The notes beneath the pieces are model-generated. The model searched no databases. It was not told the DNA's origin and saw only the letters and a program-made list of their open reading frames with translations. The position numbers were made by a program, and so were the translations under genes. Shown here in pieces: positions 16,946 through 26,055 of a stretch of DNA of 58,663 nucleotides. Source of the DNA: Rhizobiaceae bacterium (GTDB lineage Bacteria > Pseudomonadota > Alphaproteobacteria > Rhizobiales > Rhizobiaceae); contig JAHBYY010000019.1 of NCBI GenBank assembly GCA_019635715.1, positions 1-58,663 on the forward strand. Reading direction: 5' to 3'. How positions within the stretch are numbered: position 1 is the stretch's first letter; every line of letters begins with the position of its first letter.

Positions 16946-17500
16946 TCAGACCGCCTGCGCGTAGACAGGAAGGGGCAGGATCGCCGAGATCGCCTCGGTG
17001 ACAAGCTGCTCGAGACGGGCTCGTTGGACGGGATTGTCGATCTGACCGTCGACGATGTCGCGGTCGCTCGCATAGAAGCCAGTGGGCAGCGTGTGAGCGC
17101 CGAAGAAGCCGAAAAGCGGCCGCAACTGGTGTTCGATCATCAGTGCATGGCGATCGCCGCCGCCTGTCGCGGTCAGCGCCACGGCCCGCCCCTGCAGCGC
17201 GGCGGGATCGACGAAGTCGAAGAAATATTTGAAAAGCCCCGTGTAGGAGCCCTTGTAGACCGGCGACCCGACGACCAGCAGGTCCGCGGTCTCGACGGTG
17301 CGCAGCACGGCCTTGAGTTCCGGCGCCATGTCGTCGCGCGAGCGGGCGGTGGCAAGGAACGGCGCCAGCGGATGCAATGCGATGACCTGCGTCTGCGCGC
17401 CGGTCGAGCGTTTCACGGCGGACGCCACCCGATCGATCAGCGCGTGGGTCTTCGAAACGGCCGAGAGGCTTCCCGAGATGCCGACGATCTGCTTGGCCAT
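16946..17500 (-). CDS. msuE: NAD(P)H-dependent FMN reductase (MsuE/SsuE family)
   Basis: A 184-residue flavodoxin-fold FMN reductase. The FMN phosphate loop is GISGSLSAVSKT at the N-terminus, and VVGSPVYKGSYTGLFKYFFD is the family hallmark. It supplies FMNH2 to two-component monooxygenases such as SsuD. The start is the ATG with a GGAGAT ribosome site; the longer frame to 17578 is not conserved. It is the last gene of the leftward ssu operon, 99 bases after ssuB, and may also serve the SfnG-like and other LLM enzymes of the island. Confidence 0.92.
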   Translation of the reverse strand: MAKQIVGISGSLSAVSKTHALIDRVASAVKRSTGAQTQVIALHPLAPFLATARSRDDMAPELKAVLRTVETADLLVVGSPVYKGSYTGLFKYFFDFVDPAALQGRAVALTATGGGDRHALMIEHQLRPLFGFFGAHTLPTGFYASDRDIVDGQIDNPVQRARLEQLVTEAISAILPLPVYAQAV

Positions 17501-17599
17501 GGATATCTCCTTTGATTCCTGAGAATTGCTCCAGCCTGCGCCGGTATTCCCGTCGGCAGGCCCGGTTCCGGACGGCATCCTGCCGACCCTGTTCAGACC

Positions 17600-18406
17600 T
17601 CAGTTCCCGGCCCTGCCGAAGAGCTGGTCGAGGATCTTTCCCTCCAGCGCGGCCAGTTCCGCCGAACCGTGCCGGCGCGGCCGCGGCAGCGGCACGGCGA
17701 GATCGAGCGTGATGCGCCCGCGGTCTATGACGATCACCCGATCGGCAAGCGCCACGGCCTCGGCGACGTCGTGGGTGACCAGCACGGCGGTGAAGCGCTG
17801 CTTCAGCCAGATGCGTTCAAGCAGCCGGTGCATCTCGATGCGGGTGAGTGCATCGAGGGCGCCGAGCGGCTCATCCAGCGCCAGGATGCGCGGCTGGCCG
17901 ACCAGCGCGCGCGCCAGCGCCACGCGCTGCTTCTGGCCGCCGGAAAGGATCGACGGCCAGTCCGCGGCGCGATCCTCCAGGCCGACTTCCGAAAGCATAG
18001 CCAGGGCCCGCTGGCGTGCCGGGGCGCCCTTGTCGATCCCCGTCAGGCCGACGGCGACGTTGGCGGCGACGCGCGCCCAGGGCAGCAGGCGCGGCTCCTG
18101 GAACATGATGCGGGCGCCGCCCTGGCTTTGCCGCCCGCCGTCGATCTCCAGCGTGCCGGAAGTCGGTTCGTCCAGCCCTGCCAGAAGCCGCAGCAAAGTG
18201 GACTTGCCGCAGCCGCTCTTGCCGATCACGGCGAGGAACTGCCCGGCGCCAACCTCGAGGTCGATGCCGTCGAGTACCACCTTGTCGCCGAAGCGCTTGC
18301 CGATGCTGCGCAGCCTCAGTAAGGACTGGGCCTGCGGCCGCCCCACGGCGCGCGCGGCGGGAACGGCGTCGAAGGGCAGCCGGGCGGTCGCGGCGGCAGC
18401 GGTCAT
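17600..18406 (-). CDS. ssuB: Aliphatic sulfonate ABC transporter ATPase SsuB
   Basis: A 268-residue ABC ATPase: Walker [12 protein letters not shown], signature [15 protein letters not shown], Walker [16 protein letters not shown] and the switch histidine in VTHDVAEAV. The nitrate/sulfonate/taurine subfamily is clear from the sequence and from its place after ssuC. The start is the ATG preceded by GGGGAAGAC; upstream codons belong to the inserted element at 18415-18687. That insertion separates it from ssuC, so its expression may be uncoupled from the promoter-proximal genes. Confidence 0.93.
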   Translation of the reverse strand: MTAAAATARLPFDAVPAARAVGRPQAQSLLRLRSIGKRFGDKVVLDGIDLEVGAGQFLAVIGKSGCGKSTLLRLLAGLDEPTSGTLEIDGGRQSQGGARIMFQEPRLLPWARVAANVAVGLTGIDKGAPARQRALAMLSEVGLEDRAADWPSILSGGQKQRVALARALVGQPRILALDEPLGALDALTRIEMHRLLERIWLKQRFTAVLVTHDVAEAVALADRVIVIDRGRITLDLAVPLPRPRRHGSAELAALEGKILDQLFGRAGN

Positions 18407-18414
18407 GTCTTCCC

Positions 18415-18687
18415 CTAGGTCCTGTGGACAGTTAGCGATTGGAGCGCGGTATGAGGCGAAGTCGTCCGGTTCCAGGAGCGGAGCCGAAGGCGGGGTTGAC
18501 CCCCGTCGAGGATCCGCGACGCCGAACCGGGCGATTTCGGCCATACCCCTTCGGGGCGCGGCGGATTTCGCGCCCGGGTTCGTTGGACCTCCCTCATGGT
18601 GGTCGACACCATCTCGGTCGATCCGCCTGCCCGAACACGAAATCCGACACGCGCCGCGCCCAATCCATAACTGTTCACAGGCCCTAG
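18415..18687. mobile_element. MITE-like element flanked by CTAG duplication
   Basis: A roughly 270-base non-coding insert bounded by CTAG on each side (18415-18418 and 18684-18687). Terminal inverted repeats of about 35 bases follow: the outer 21 bases match at 19 positions (GTCCTGTGGACAGTTA against GGCCTGTGAACAGTTA), and homology continues through GATTGG and GCGCGG with a one-base gap. No transposase is encoded, so it is a miniature inverted-repeat element. The 4-bp CTAG target fits the IS5-group target habit. It inserted at the ssuC stop codon; removing it would leave TAG followed by GGGAAGAC and the ssuB ATG. Confidence 0.8.
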
Positions 18688-19463
18688 GCCGACTGGAAAG
18701 CGGGATGCCATTTCAGCGACAGCCGCTCGAGCAGCCGCGCCAGGCTGTCCGCGAGCTTGCCGAGCAAGGCGTAGATCAGGATCGACAGCACCACGACGTC
18801 GATCAGCAGGAACTCGCGGGCCTGCATCGCCATGTAGCCGAGCCCGGACGAGGCGGATATCGTCTCGGCGACGATGAGCGTCAGCCACATGATGCCGAGG
18901 GCATAGCGCAGGCCGACGAAGATGGACGGCAGCGCGCCCGGCAGGATGACCCGCATGAATAGGTCGCGCCGGCTCATGCCGTAAATGCGCCCCATCTCGA
19001 CCAGGTGCGGATCGACGCCCTGGATGCCGAGCAGCGTGTTGACATAGATCGGAAAGAAGACGCCGAGCGCCACCAGGAACAGTTTGGCCTCCTCGTCGAT
19101 GCCGAACCAGAGAATGACGAGAGGAATCAACGCCAGATGCGGAATGTTGCGGATCATCTGCAGCGTCGTGTCAGTCAGGCCGCGCGACAGCGCCGAGACG
19201 CCGTTGGCCAATCCAAGCGCGAAGCCGATGGAGCCGCCGATCGCGAAGCCCGCGAGAGCCCGCACGGCGCTGACGCCGATGTTCCATACAAGCTCGCCGG
19301 ACAGCAACAGCCGCCAGAAGGCCTCGGCGACGGCGGACGGCGCGGGCAGCACGTTGGAGCCGATCAGTCCGGCACGCGCGGCCGCCTCCCACCCGGCGAT
19401 GATCGCCGCCGGGAGGAGCCAGCCGATGCCGGCGAGGCCGATGCCGCTGGCGAGACGCTTCAC
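18684..19463 (-). CDS. ssuC: Aliphatic sulfonate ABC transporter permease SsuC
   Basis: A 259-residue membrane protein of the BPD_transp_1 family with about six hydrophobic helices. The EAA loop is recognisable ([26 protein letters not shown]; quoted part: [19 protein letters not shown]). It forms the channel for alkanesulfonate import with SsuB and the SsuA proteins. Its ATG overlaps the ssuD stop by 4 bases. Its TAG stop lies inside the CTAG target duplication of the adjacent MITE-like insert, so the insertion left the protein intact. Confidence 0.93.
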   Translation of the reverse strand: MKRLASGIGLAGIGWLLPAAIIAGWEAAARAGLIGSNVLPAPSAVAEAFWRLLLSGELVWNIGVSAVRALAGFAIGGSIGFALGLANGVSALSRGLTDTTLQMIRNIPHLALIPLVILWFGIDEEAKLFLVALGVFFPIYVNTLLGIQGVDPHLVEMGRIYGMSRRDLFMRVILPGALPSIFVGLRYALGIMWLTLIVAETISASSGLGYMAMQAREFLLIDVVVLSILIYALLGKLADSLARLLERLSLKWHPAFQSA

Positions 19464-20632
19464 GAGGCGGCCTGAAGGCGCCGTGCGCCATGATGGCCGA
19501 CGGTGAACTCGTTGGCGATATGGTCGCCGACAGTCCGCCGCGCGTTCGACAGCCCGAGCTTCGGAAACAGCAGTTCGGCCACGCGGTAGGCTTCCTCCAG
19601 ATGCGGGTAGCCGGACCCGATGATGGTATCGATGCCGACGTCCTGATATTCGCGGATGCGCGCGGCGATCTGGTCCGGCGTTCCGACCAGCGCAGTGCCG
19701 GCCCCGCCGCGCACGAGGCCGACGCCGGCCCAGAGGTTCGGCCCGACATGCAACTGGTCGCGCCGGCCGCCGTGGAGTTCGGCCATGCGGCGCTGACCGA
19801 CAGAGTCCATCTCCTTCAGGAACCGCCGCTGCGCGTTGGCGATCTGTGTGTCGGTCACGTGGCTGATCAGCCTGTCGGCCGCTGCCCAGGCCTCCTCTTC
19901 CGTTTCGCGCACGATGAAATGCAGCCGAATGCCGTAGGTGAGGCTGCGCCCGCGCGCTGCCGCCCTGGTGCGGGCCCGGTCCAGCTTCTCCTTCACCAGG
20001 TGAACCGGCTCGCCCCAGGTCAGATATTTGTCGACCTGGTCGGCGGCGAGGTCCAGTCCGGCATCGGAGGAGCCGCCGAAGTAGAGCGGCGGAACCGGCT
20101 TCTGTACCGGCAGAATGTCGAGCCGCCCGCCTTCGACGCGGTAGTAGCGGCCGTTGAAGTCCTGCGGTTCTCCCGACAGCAGACCGCGCCAGATGTTGAG
20201 GAACTCGTCGGCCTGCGCGTAGCGTTGGTCATGTGGCGTGAAAATGCCGTCACCGGCGAGTTCCACCGGATTTCCGCCGACGACGACGTTGAGCAGCAGC
20301 CGCCCGCCGCTCAGGCGATCCAGCGCCGCCGTTTGCCGGGCCGCCAGCGCCGGCGAAACGACGCCCGGCCGCAGCGCGACGAGGAACTTCAGGCGCTCCG
20401 TGTAGGTGGCAAGACCGGTCGCGGTGATCCAGGAATCCTCGCAGTTCTGCCCGGTCGGCAGCAGGACGCCGGGAAAGCCGAGGCGGTCGACGGCCTGGGC
20501 GATCTCCTTGAAATAGGCGAATTCCGGCGGGCGCTGCTGCTCCTCCGAGCCGAGATAGCGTCCGTCGCCATGGGTCGGGATGAACCAGAAGAAATTGAGC
20601 GGTCTGTCCGCCGCGGCGGGGTTGATGGTCAT
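19460..20632 (-). CDS. ssuD: FMNH2-dependent alkanesulfonate monooxygenase SsuD
   Basis: A 390-residue bacterial-luciferase-like monooxygenase that converts alkanesulfonates to aldehyde and sulfite using FMNH2 and O2. Diagnostic segments: [15 protein letters not shown] at the N-terminus, [13 protein letters not shown] containing the conserved active-site-region cysteine, [10 protein letters not shown] and [11 protein letters not shown]. The length is close to the E. coli enzyme. Reduced flavin probably comes from MsuE. It sits between ssuA and ssuC with an 18-base gap and a 4-base overlap respectively, the usual ssu order. Confidence 0.96.
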   Translation of the reverse strand: MTINPAAADRPLNFFWFIPTHGDGRYLGSEEQQRPPEFAYFKEIAQAVDRLGFPGVLLPTGQNCEDSWITATGLATYTERLKFLVALRPGVVSPALAARQTAALDRLSGGRLLLNVVVGGNPVELAGDGIFTPHDQRYAQADEFLNIWRGLLSGEPQDFNGRYYRVEGGRLDILPVQKPVPPLYFGGSSDAGLDLAADQVDKYLTWGEPVHLVKEKLDRARTRAAARGRSLTYGIRLHFIVRETEEEAWAAADRLISHVTDTQIANAQRRFLKEMDSVGQRRMAELHGGRRDQLHVGPNLWAGVGLVRGGAGTALVGTPDQIAARIREYQDVGIDTIIGSGYPHLEEAYRVAELLFPKLGLSNARRTVGDHIANEFTVGHHGARRLQAAS

Positions 20633-20650
20633 GAGGCGGCTCCTGCAGGC

Positions 20651-21616
20651 TCAGTTGGTCGGCGCGGTCCAGACGATGTCGCGCACTGTCACGGCACGCG
20701 GAATGAGCTGGAGCTCGGCGAAGGTGTCGGCGATTGCCTGCTGGCGCGCGACCACTGTGTCCGACAGCGGATTGACCTCGATGCGGTAACGGTCGATCGC
20801 AGCCTTCTGGACCGCGACGTCGATGCCGGTCGCTTCGGCGGAAATCCGCGCCAGCTCGTCGCGGTGTCCGGATGCCCAGCGTGCGACGCCGGTCAGTTCC
20901 TCCAGCAGTGCCGCCAGCAGGTCGGGATGATCCTGCGAGAAGGCGCGGCTGGCGAGATAGAAGGAATTGCTGTCGAGGCCGTCGGCCGTCGTCACCAGCG
21001 CGCGCGCGCCGTGCCTGGCTTCGGCGATGGCGAAGTAGGGATCCCAAACGGCCCAGGCATCGACGCTCCCGGTGGTGAAGGCGGCGACGGCATCGGCCGG
21101 GGTGAGGAAGGCCGGCTCGATATCGGAATAGGTCAGGCCTGCCCGCTTGAGCGCCTGCACGATGAAGTTGTGCGAGCTGGAACCCTTTCCGAACGCGACC
21201 TTCTTTCCCTTCAGGCCGGCGACGGTGCGGATCGGCGATGCGCCAGGCACCAGCACGGCATTCTGCACCGCGGGCGAGCTTGCCGCATAGACGAGGCTGG
21301 CGCCGGCTGCCTGTGCCAGGATCGGCGGCGTGTCGCCGGTCACGCCGAAATCGATCGCGCCGGCGCCGAGCGCTTCGAGCAGCGGCGGGCCGAACTGGAA
21401 TTCAACCCACTTGACCGTCTCGACGCCGAGCGCCTTGAGGCGCGTCTCGAAGACCCGCTGCTGCCGGGCGACCACCAGCAGGCTGCTGCTCTTCTGATAG
21501 CCGATGCGCACTTCGCGCAGCGGCTCGGAAGCGGCCGCGAGGCCGCCGATGCTGAACGCGCCCGCCAGGAGCGGGGCGCCGAACAGGCCGGATAGAAGGG
21601 TGCGGCGGTGGACCAT
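20651..21616 (-). CDS. ssuA: Aliphatic sulfonate ABC substrate-binding protein SsuA
   Basis: A 321-residue periplasmic binding protein with a signal peptide (RRTLLSGLFGAPLLAGAFS, cleavage around residue 30). The mature start VRIGYQKSSSLLVVARQQ and the VTGDTPPILAQAAG segment are typical of SsuA. It binds linear alkanesulfonates for SsuBC. It is 45 bases downstream of a paralogous binding protein, giving the system two receptors. The paralogues share GYQK, WVEF, GPPL-EAL and TGD-PPI motifs but differ widely elsewhere, so different ligand ranges are likely. Confidence 0.94.
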   Translation of the reverse strand: MVHRRTLLSGLFGAPLLAGAFSIGGLAAASEPLREVRIGYQKSSSLLVVARQQRVFETRLKALGVETVKWVEFQFGPPLLEALGAGAIDFGVTGDTPPILAQAAGASLVYAASSPAVQNAVLVPGASPIRTVAGLKGKKVAFGKGSSSHNFIVQALKRAGLTYSDIEPAFLTPADAVAAFTTGSVDAWAVWDPYFAIAEARHGARALVTTADGLDSNSFYLASRAFSQDHPDLLAALLEELTGVARWASGHRDELARISAEATGIDVAVQKAAIDRYRIEVNPLSDTVVARQQAIADTFAELQLIPRAVTVRDIVWTAPTN

Positions 21617-21661
21617 GACGATCGCTCCTGTCGAGTTGTCGCTTCGCGGCTGAGGCCGCGC

Positions 21662-22615
21662 TCAGTTGCCCGGCGGCGTCCAGACCGCGTCGGCGATCTT
21701 GATGGCGTTGGGGATCAGTCCGAGCTTGAAGAACCGGTCCGCGGTCGCCTGCTGGTTGGCGACGATCTCGTCGGTGATCGGAAAGATGCCGAACCTGGCC
21801 CGGTTGGCGGCCAGCGTCTGGGCGTCCAGCGGCACGCCGGTCACGTCGTGCAGGGCGGCGGCCACCTTGTCGCGGTTCTTGTCGGCCCAGTCCGCGGCAA
21901 GCGCCAGTTGCGCCGTCACCGCCGTCACGGTCTCCGGATGCGACCCGGCGAAGTCCCTGTTGGCGAGGAAGTAGGTGTTGACGTTCAGGACTTCCGGAGA
22001 TCTGACGAGCACCTTCGGCTGGTAGCGTGTCTCGGCGATGGCGAGAAACGGGTCCCAGATCGACCAGGCGTCGACCTTGTCGCTGGCGAAGGCGGCGGCG
22101 GCGTCGGCCGGCGGGAGATAGACCGCCTCGATGTCGCCGAAGGCGAGCCCGTTCTTCTCAAGCGCCGCGATCAGCAGGTTGTGGGCGCTCGTACCCTTGC
22201 CCACGGCAACCTTCCTGTCCTTGAGATCGGCCACCGAGGCTATGCCGGAGCCCTCCTTGACAATGATCGCCTCGCCATCCGAATTGCCCGGCAGGGCCGC
22301 GACATAGACGATGGCGGATCCCGCCGACTGGCCGAAGATCGGCGGTGCGTCGCCGGTCCAGCCGACATTGATGGCGCCGACGTTCAGTGCCTCGACCAGC
22401 GGCGGGCCTGCGGTGAACTCAACCCAGGAGACCGTGACGCCCTTGGGTGCGAGTGCCGCCTCGATCAGCCCCTGCTGCCGCGCGATGACCGGCAGCCCGG
22501 TCTTCTGGTAGCCGATCCTGAGCTCCTTGAGATCCTGCGCCGCGGCGGGCAGGGTGGCAAGCGCAGCGGTGGCGGCCAATCCGGCAAAGAAGATCCGGCG
22601 CGTGAGATTCAGCAT
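21662..22615 (-). CDS. Second sulfonate ABC substrate-binding protein
   Basis: A 317-residue SsuA-type binding protein, first gene of the ssu operon. Signal peptide MLNLTRRIFFAGLAATAALA with cleavage near AAAQDL. Mature domain: LRIGYQKTGLPVIARQQG, WVEFTAGPPLVEAL, WTGDAPPIFGQSAG and LPPADAAAAFASDKVDAWS. It probably delivers another class of sulfonate to the same SsuBC channel. Its upstream region (22616-23010) contains a short palindrome and the AT-rich motif shared with other operons of the window. Confidence 0.92.
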   Translation of the reverse strand: MLNLTRRIFFAGLAATAALATLPAAAQDLKELRIGYQKTGLPVIARQQGLIEAALAPKGVTVSWVEFTAGPPLVEALNVGAINVGWTGDAPPIFGQSAGSAIVYVAALPGNSDGEAIIVKEGSGIASVADLKDRKVAVGKGTSAHNLLIAALEKNGLAFGDIEAVYLPPADAAAAFASDKVDAWSIWDPFLAIAETRYQPKVLVRSPEVLNVNTYFLANRDFAGSHPETVTAVTAQLALAADWADKNRDKVAAALHDVTGVPLDAQTLAANRARFGIFPITDEIVANQQATADRFFKLGLIPNAIKIADAVWTPPGN

Positions 22616-23010
22616 GTCCCTCTCCTGTCCTGCGGCGCAGCGCTGCTGCCGACGGGGAGGAGGCTAAGTCATCCTATAAATTCTATAGAGAAAAAAGATT
22701 TTGTTTTGGCCACCATCGGGAAACCGCTTTTCCGCTCACCGCGCCAGGCTTTGCGAACAACCTCCTGTTCTCCCGGCATCGGACGGATCGTGGCGGACTC
22801 GCTCTTCCGCTCGATCATCCCCCGGCCGATCGACCGGGGCCGCGCTCCGATCCGCCACCTCTCCGCGTCGAAGCGACGAGCGCTGGCATGATGGCTGCGC
22901 GCGCAAAAGTCTCCGACCGGCTGTTGGCGGCCGGCCCGTCGACGCGCGCAGGCTTTTCCAAGATCGACGCTGCCCCCGAAAACCGGGCGCGGTGCGCCAG
23001 CCCTGGTCGC
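22616..23010. other. 395-base ssu upstream region
   Basis: No credible gene is seen. The first 90 bases next to the ssu operon are strikingly AT-rich and hold the regulatory candidates described at 22674-22702. The remaining 300 bases are ordinary GC-rich sequence without repeats, terminator hairpins or conserved small frames that I can support. Confidence 0.5.
22674..22702. promoter_or_regulatory. ssu control region: CTATA palindrome and AT motif
   Basis: CTATA (22674-22678) and TATAG (22684-22688) form an inverted pair with a 5-base spacer, about 60 bases upstream of the operon's first ATG. Directly beside it stands AAAAAAGATTTT (22691-22702), one mismatch from the AAAATAGATTTT core found at other promoters here. 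A LysR-type sulfur regulator such as CysB/Cbl is the family expectation for ssu genes; none is encoded in the window. Confidence 0.4.
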
Positions 23011-23964
23011 TCAGCTCCGGAAGCCGGCGTAGGCGGCGGCCGTGGCCCCGCGCGTCGCTGATCCTGCGTCAGGACCGTCGGCGCGGCGTGCCACTGAGTT
23101 TCGCAGCAGCGGTGCGACATGGTCGGCGAAGCGCGTCAGCGCGCCGACATCTCCATCCACCGAGACCATGAATTCGGAGACGCCGGCCTCGGCATAGGCG
23201 AGCAGAGATAGGGCCGACTGCGCCGACGATCCGTCGACGGCGATCTCGGTCGTGCGGTCGCCCGTCGGCCGGCCGAGCCGGACCGGCAGGGCAAACCGGA
23301 TCTGCGATGCGCGTCCGAAATGCTCGGCCGCGGCGCGGACGCGCTGCATCAGGATTCGGGTGTCGGGGAGCGTGCCCGGCGCAAGCTCGAAGATGTCGGC
23401 ATGCCGGCCGGCAACCTTCAGCGCCGATCCGGAGGTGCCGCCGATGCGGATCGCGATGCGCGCGCCGCGCGGTCCCTTTTCGGGCACGAAGCCGCCACGG
23501 ATGCTGTAGTGCGGCCCTTCGTGATCGAAAGGTCGCTCGTTCGCCCACAGCCGTTTCAGCAGCGTCAGATATTCGTCCATGCGCTGCCACACGGCGACAT
23601 GCCCGGGCCGCAGACCTGTCCGATCGTCGTCGCCGGCGAGACCATCCGCGAGCATTCGCAGCGACAGTCGGCCGCCGCATTTCCGATCGAGCGCGGCGAG
23701 CGCCGCCGCCGCGGACGGCGGTGTCATCACGCCGGCCCAATGGGTCAGCGCCACATCGAGGCCGGGAGCCGATCTTGCCAACTGGGCAGCCAGGTCGATG
23801 TTGGTCAGCAGGCCGGAGGCATCGTCGACCACGACTGTGGCGAAGCCACTGCGCTGCGCGCTGCTCAACGCAGCGGCCGTGGCGCGCGGATCGAAAAAGA
23901 ACGACCTTTGGTCGGCCGCTCCCGCCGGATCGGAGCCTGGTACGAAAGTGAACTCGATGGACAT
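23011..23964 (-). CDS. LLM-class flavin-dependent oxidoreductase
   Basis: A 317-residue luciferase-like monooxygenase, distantly related to SsuD but shorter. Visible family features: an N-terminal strand region IEFTFVPGS, RLSLRMLADG (equivalent of the NVVxG loop), MDEYLTLLKRLWANERPFDHEG and IRIGGTSGSALKVAGRHADIF. The ATG at 23964 has a strong GGAGGA Shine-Dalgarno; frames reaching 24150 are not conserved. Standing alone between the ssu and tau-like operons, it probably oxidises another sulfonate, nitrogen or sulfur compound with FMNH2 from MsuE. The substrate cannot be assigned. Confidence 0.88.
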   Translation of the reverse strand: MSIEFTFVPGSDPAGAADQRSFFFDPRATAAALSSAQRSGFATVVVDDASGLLTNIDLAAQLARSAPGLDVALTHWAGVMTPPSAAAALAALDRKCGGRLSLRMLADGLAGDDDRTGLRPGHVAVWQRMDEYLTLLKRLWANERPFDHEGPHYSIRGGFVPEKGPRGARIAIRIGGTSGSALKVAGRHADIFELAPGTLPDTRILMQRVRAAAEHFGRASQIRFALPVRLGRPTGDRTTEIAVDGSSAQSALSLLAYAEAGVSEFMVSVDGDVGALTRFADHVAPLLRNSVARRADGPDAGSATRGATAAAYAGFRS

Positions 23965-24323
23965 CGCATTTCCTCCTTCGTTCAGATGCTGGAAAGGCGG
24001 CTGGCGCTCCTGCTGGCGGATCGGGTCCGTCGGATTCATGGCACGAGGCCCGGCACGAAGGCCGCAGCCGCGCCGCAAGCGGTTGGGGATGCCACGTTCC
24101 CCAGGAGCGTCGGCATCGCGCCCACCGGCGATTGCCGGAATGCAACCCATCCTGGTCGGACAGTTCTCCTGGAGGTCATGCCATGGCTCCCTTCCAAGAA
24201 AAGTCTATAAATCTTATGGAATTTGTCGATTGCTTATTTCGGTCGTTTCCTGGAATGATTTTCTATCTGCCGCGCGCCGGCGGCGCCATGTCGGCGCCGC
24301 CGGGCGATGCACGGTGCCCGACG
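23965..24323. other. 359-base region with AT-rich promoter stretch
   Basis: No gene is seen. Bases 24195-24262 are AT-rich against a GC-rich background and include TCTATA (24204-24209) and TATGGA (24215-24220) as an imperfect inverted pair, plus AAGTCTAT, which is also found at 27972. This is probably the control region of the leftward LLM gene. The rest, up to the end of the 71-residue gene, shows nothing recognisable. Confidence 0.4.
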
Positions 24324-24539
24324 TCACCAGTGTCCGTAGACGTTCCAGCCCAGATAGATCGCCTCTTCGCGCAGCGCGAGGCGTTCACGATCCCGCTCAG
24401 GGTCCGCGGGTGTTGTAGGGATCTGGTGTGACTCGCCGGCACCGGCCTCGACCGCGGGGAGCCCGGCCGCCGCGCGCCGACGCGCCAGACGGCGCAGCTC
24501 GAGACGCACGGCAAGGGCGAACTTCGCCGCGCGGTTCAC
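24324..24539 (-). CDS. Small conserved-looking protein coupled to carbonic anhydrase
   Basis: A 71-residue basic protein of unknown function starting with GTG. Its GTGA start overlaps the TGA stop of the carbonic anhydrase gene, a classic sign of translational coupling and of a real gene. An N-terminal amphipathic Arg-rich helix ([13 protein letters not shown]) is followed by a Pro-rich linker and an aromatic tail ([14 protein letters not shown]). No signal peptide or cysteine. It is the last gene of the tauABC-like operon. It may be an accessory subunit, but I do not recognise a family. Confidence 0.6.
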   Translation of the reverse strand: MNRAAKFALAVRLELRRLARRRAAAGLPAVEAGAGESHQIPTTPADPERDRERLALREEAIYLGWNVYGHW

Positions 24540-25144
24540 AAGGATCCCCGCCTCGGCTTGCCGGCCGCCGTCGCTGCCTCGACCTCGACCAGCCTGCCGC
24601 TGGTGACGTCATAGACGTAGCCGTAGATCGGGATGTGGGGGGCGACGAGCGGATGCTCGCGGATGCGCCGCACGTCCTGCACGACGCTGCCATCGCCGTC
24701 GGCGATCGTGTGCCACTTGAGGAAGTGACCGTGTGCCGAGCCGTGGCCGTGCTTCGGATTGCTCCAGGCCTTGCCGTCGAACGCGGCTGTCTCGAGATTG
24801 TCCTCCAGCAGGTCGCCGATGATCTCGTCGGAGAACAGCTCCATGCCGCAATTGGTGTGGTGGATCACGAACCATTCCTTCGTGCCGAGCAGCTTGTGGG
24901 AGATCACCAGCGAACGGATGGCGTCGTCGGTGGCGCGGCCGCCGGCATTTCGGATCACATGGGCGTCGCCCTCTGCCAGGCCGGCATATTTGGCCGGGTC
25001 GAGCCGCGCATCCATGCAGGTCAGGATGGCGAAGCCCCGTGCCGGCGGCAGTGCCAGATCCTTCTTGTCGCCAAACTGTGCCGCGTAGGCCGAGTTGGCG
25101 TCGATCACCTCGTTGAGAACCCTGGATGGCTTGTCGTCCGGCAT
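24536..25144 (-). CDS. Beta-class carbonic anhydrase in tau-like operon
   Basis: A 202-residue beta-carbonic-anhydrase-fold protein. Zinc ligands C43, H96 and C99 and the D45-R47 dyad are present ([17 protein letters not shown]). The short form resembles the mycobacterial Rv1284 type; this fold also includes carbonyl sulfide and CS2 hydrolases, so CO2 may not be its only substrate. The real start is the ATG at 25144; the frame extending to 25972 is antisense shadow of the permease. It begins 30 bases after the TauC-like gene and is coupled to the 71-residue protein. Confidence 0.92.
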   Translation of the reverse strand: MPDDKPSRVLNEVIDANSAYAAQFGDKKDLALPPARGFAILTCMDARLDPAKYAGLAEGDAHVIRNAGGRATDDAIRSLVISHKLLGTKEWFVIHHTNCGMELFSDEIIGDLLEDNLETAAFDGKAWSNPKHGHGSAHGHFLKWHTIADGDGSVVQDVRRIREHPLVAPHIPIYGYVYDVTSGRLVEVEAATAAGKPRRGSL

Positions 25145-25173
25145 ATCCGCTCCCTGTCCCTTGCGGTGGCGTT

Positions 25174-26055
25174 TCAGTCCTTGCCGGCCCATGGCACCAG
25201 TGCTGCCTCGATGCGTCGGATGACGAATTCGAGCACGAAGGCGATGGCCGCGATGACGAAGATGCCCATGATCACGACGTCGGTGACCAGGAACTGGGCG
25301 GCCGACTGGATCATGAAGCCGAGACCGCGAGTGGCGGCGATGAGTTCGGCGGCCACCAGCGTCGTCCAGCCGGCGCCAAGGGCGATGCGCAGTCCGGTCA
25401 GGATCGAAGGTGTCGCCGACGGCAGCATCACATGCAGGATGACCTGCAGGCGGCTGGCGCCCAGCGCACGCGCCGCATTGAGCCGCTCCTGGCTCGCGCC
25501 CTTGACGCCCGCCGCGGTCGACAGGGCGATGGGCGCAAGCATGGCGATGGCGATGACCAGGATCTTCGACGGCTCGCCGATGCCGAACCAGATGATGATC
25601 AGCGGCAGATAGGCCAGCGGCGGAATGGGCCGCAGGAATTCCAGCAGGGGATCGAAGATGCCGCGCCCGACCGGACTCAGGCCGATCGCCAGGCCGACAG
25701 GGATGCCGACGGCAAGTGCTGCGGCGAGCGCCACGAAGACCCTGACGAGGCTCGATATGGCATGCTGCAGGAGGGTGGCGTCGGCGAAGCCCACGGTCGC
25801 GACGGTCGCGAACTTGACGAGGACCGCGGCGGGCGACGGCAGGAACACCGGCGAGACCAGATGCAGCGCCGCGGCGAGTGCCCAGACTGCCAGCAGCGCC
25901 AGCACCGTCAGCGCCGAAACGCGGCGTGCGGTGGAAACCGCCTTGCGGCGGGGTGCGACCGGTCGCGACCACGGCACCGACAGCGCATCCGGACCCGCTT
26001 CGGCGCGCCTGATGTCGTGCAGGGGTCGGCTGCGGGCTTCGGTGGCGAGCGTCAC
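25174..26055 (-). CDS. TauC/SsuC-like ABC transporter permease
   Basis: A 293-residue BPD_transp_1 permease with a polar N-terminal tail of about 40 residues, then about six membrane helices. The EAA-loop region reads [20 protein letters not shown]. It pairs with the ATPase at 26052, whose stop codon overlaps its start by 4 bases, and with the binding protein at 26913. Sequence and company indicate uptake of taurine, another sulfonate or a related small sulfur compound. Confidence 0.92.
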   Translation of the reverse strand: MTLATEARSRPLHDIRRAEAGPDALSVPWSRPVAPRRKAVSTARRVSALTVLALLAVWALAAALHLVSPVFLPSPAAVLVKFATVATVGFADATLLQHAISSLVRVFVALAAALAVGIPVGLAIGLSPVGRGIFDPLLEFLRPIPPLAYLPLIIIWFGIGEPSKILVIAIAMLAPIALSTAAGVKGASQERLNAARALGASRLQVILHVMLPSATPSILTGLRIALGAGWTTLVAAELIAATRGLGFMIQSAAQFLVTDVVIMGIFVIAAIAFVLEFVIRRIEAALVPWAGKD

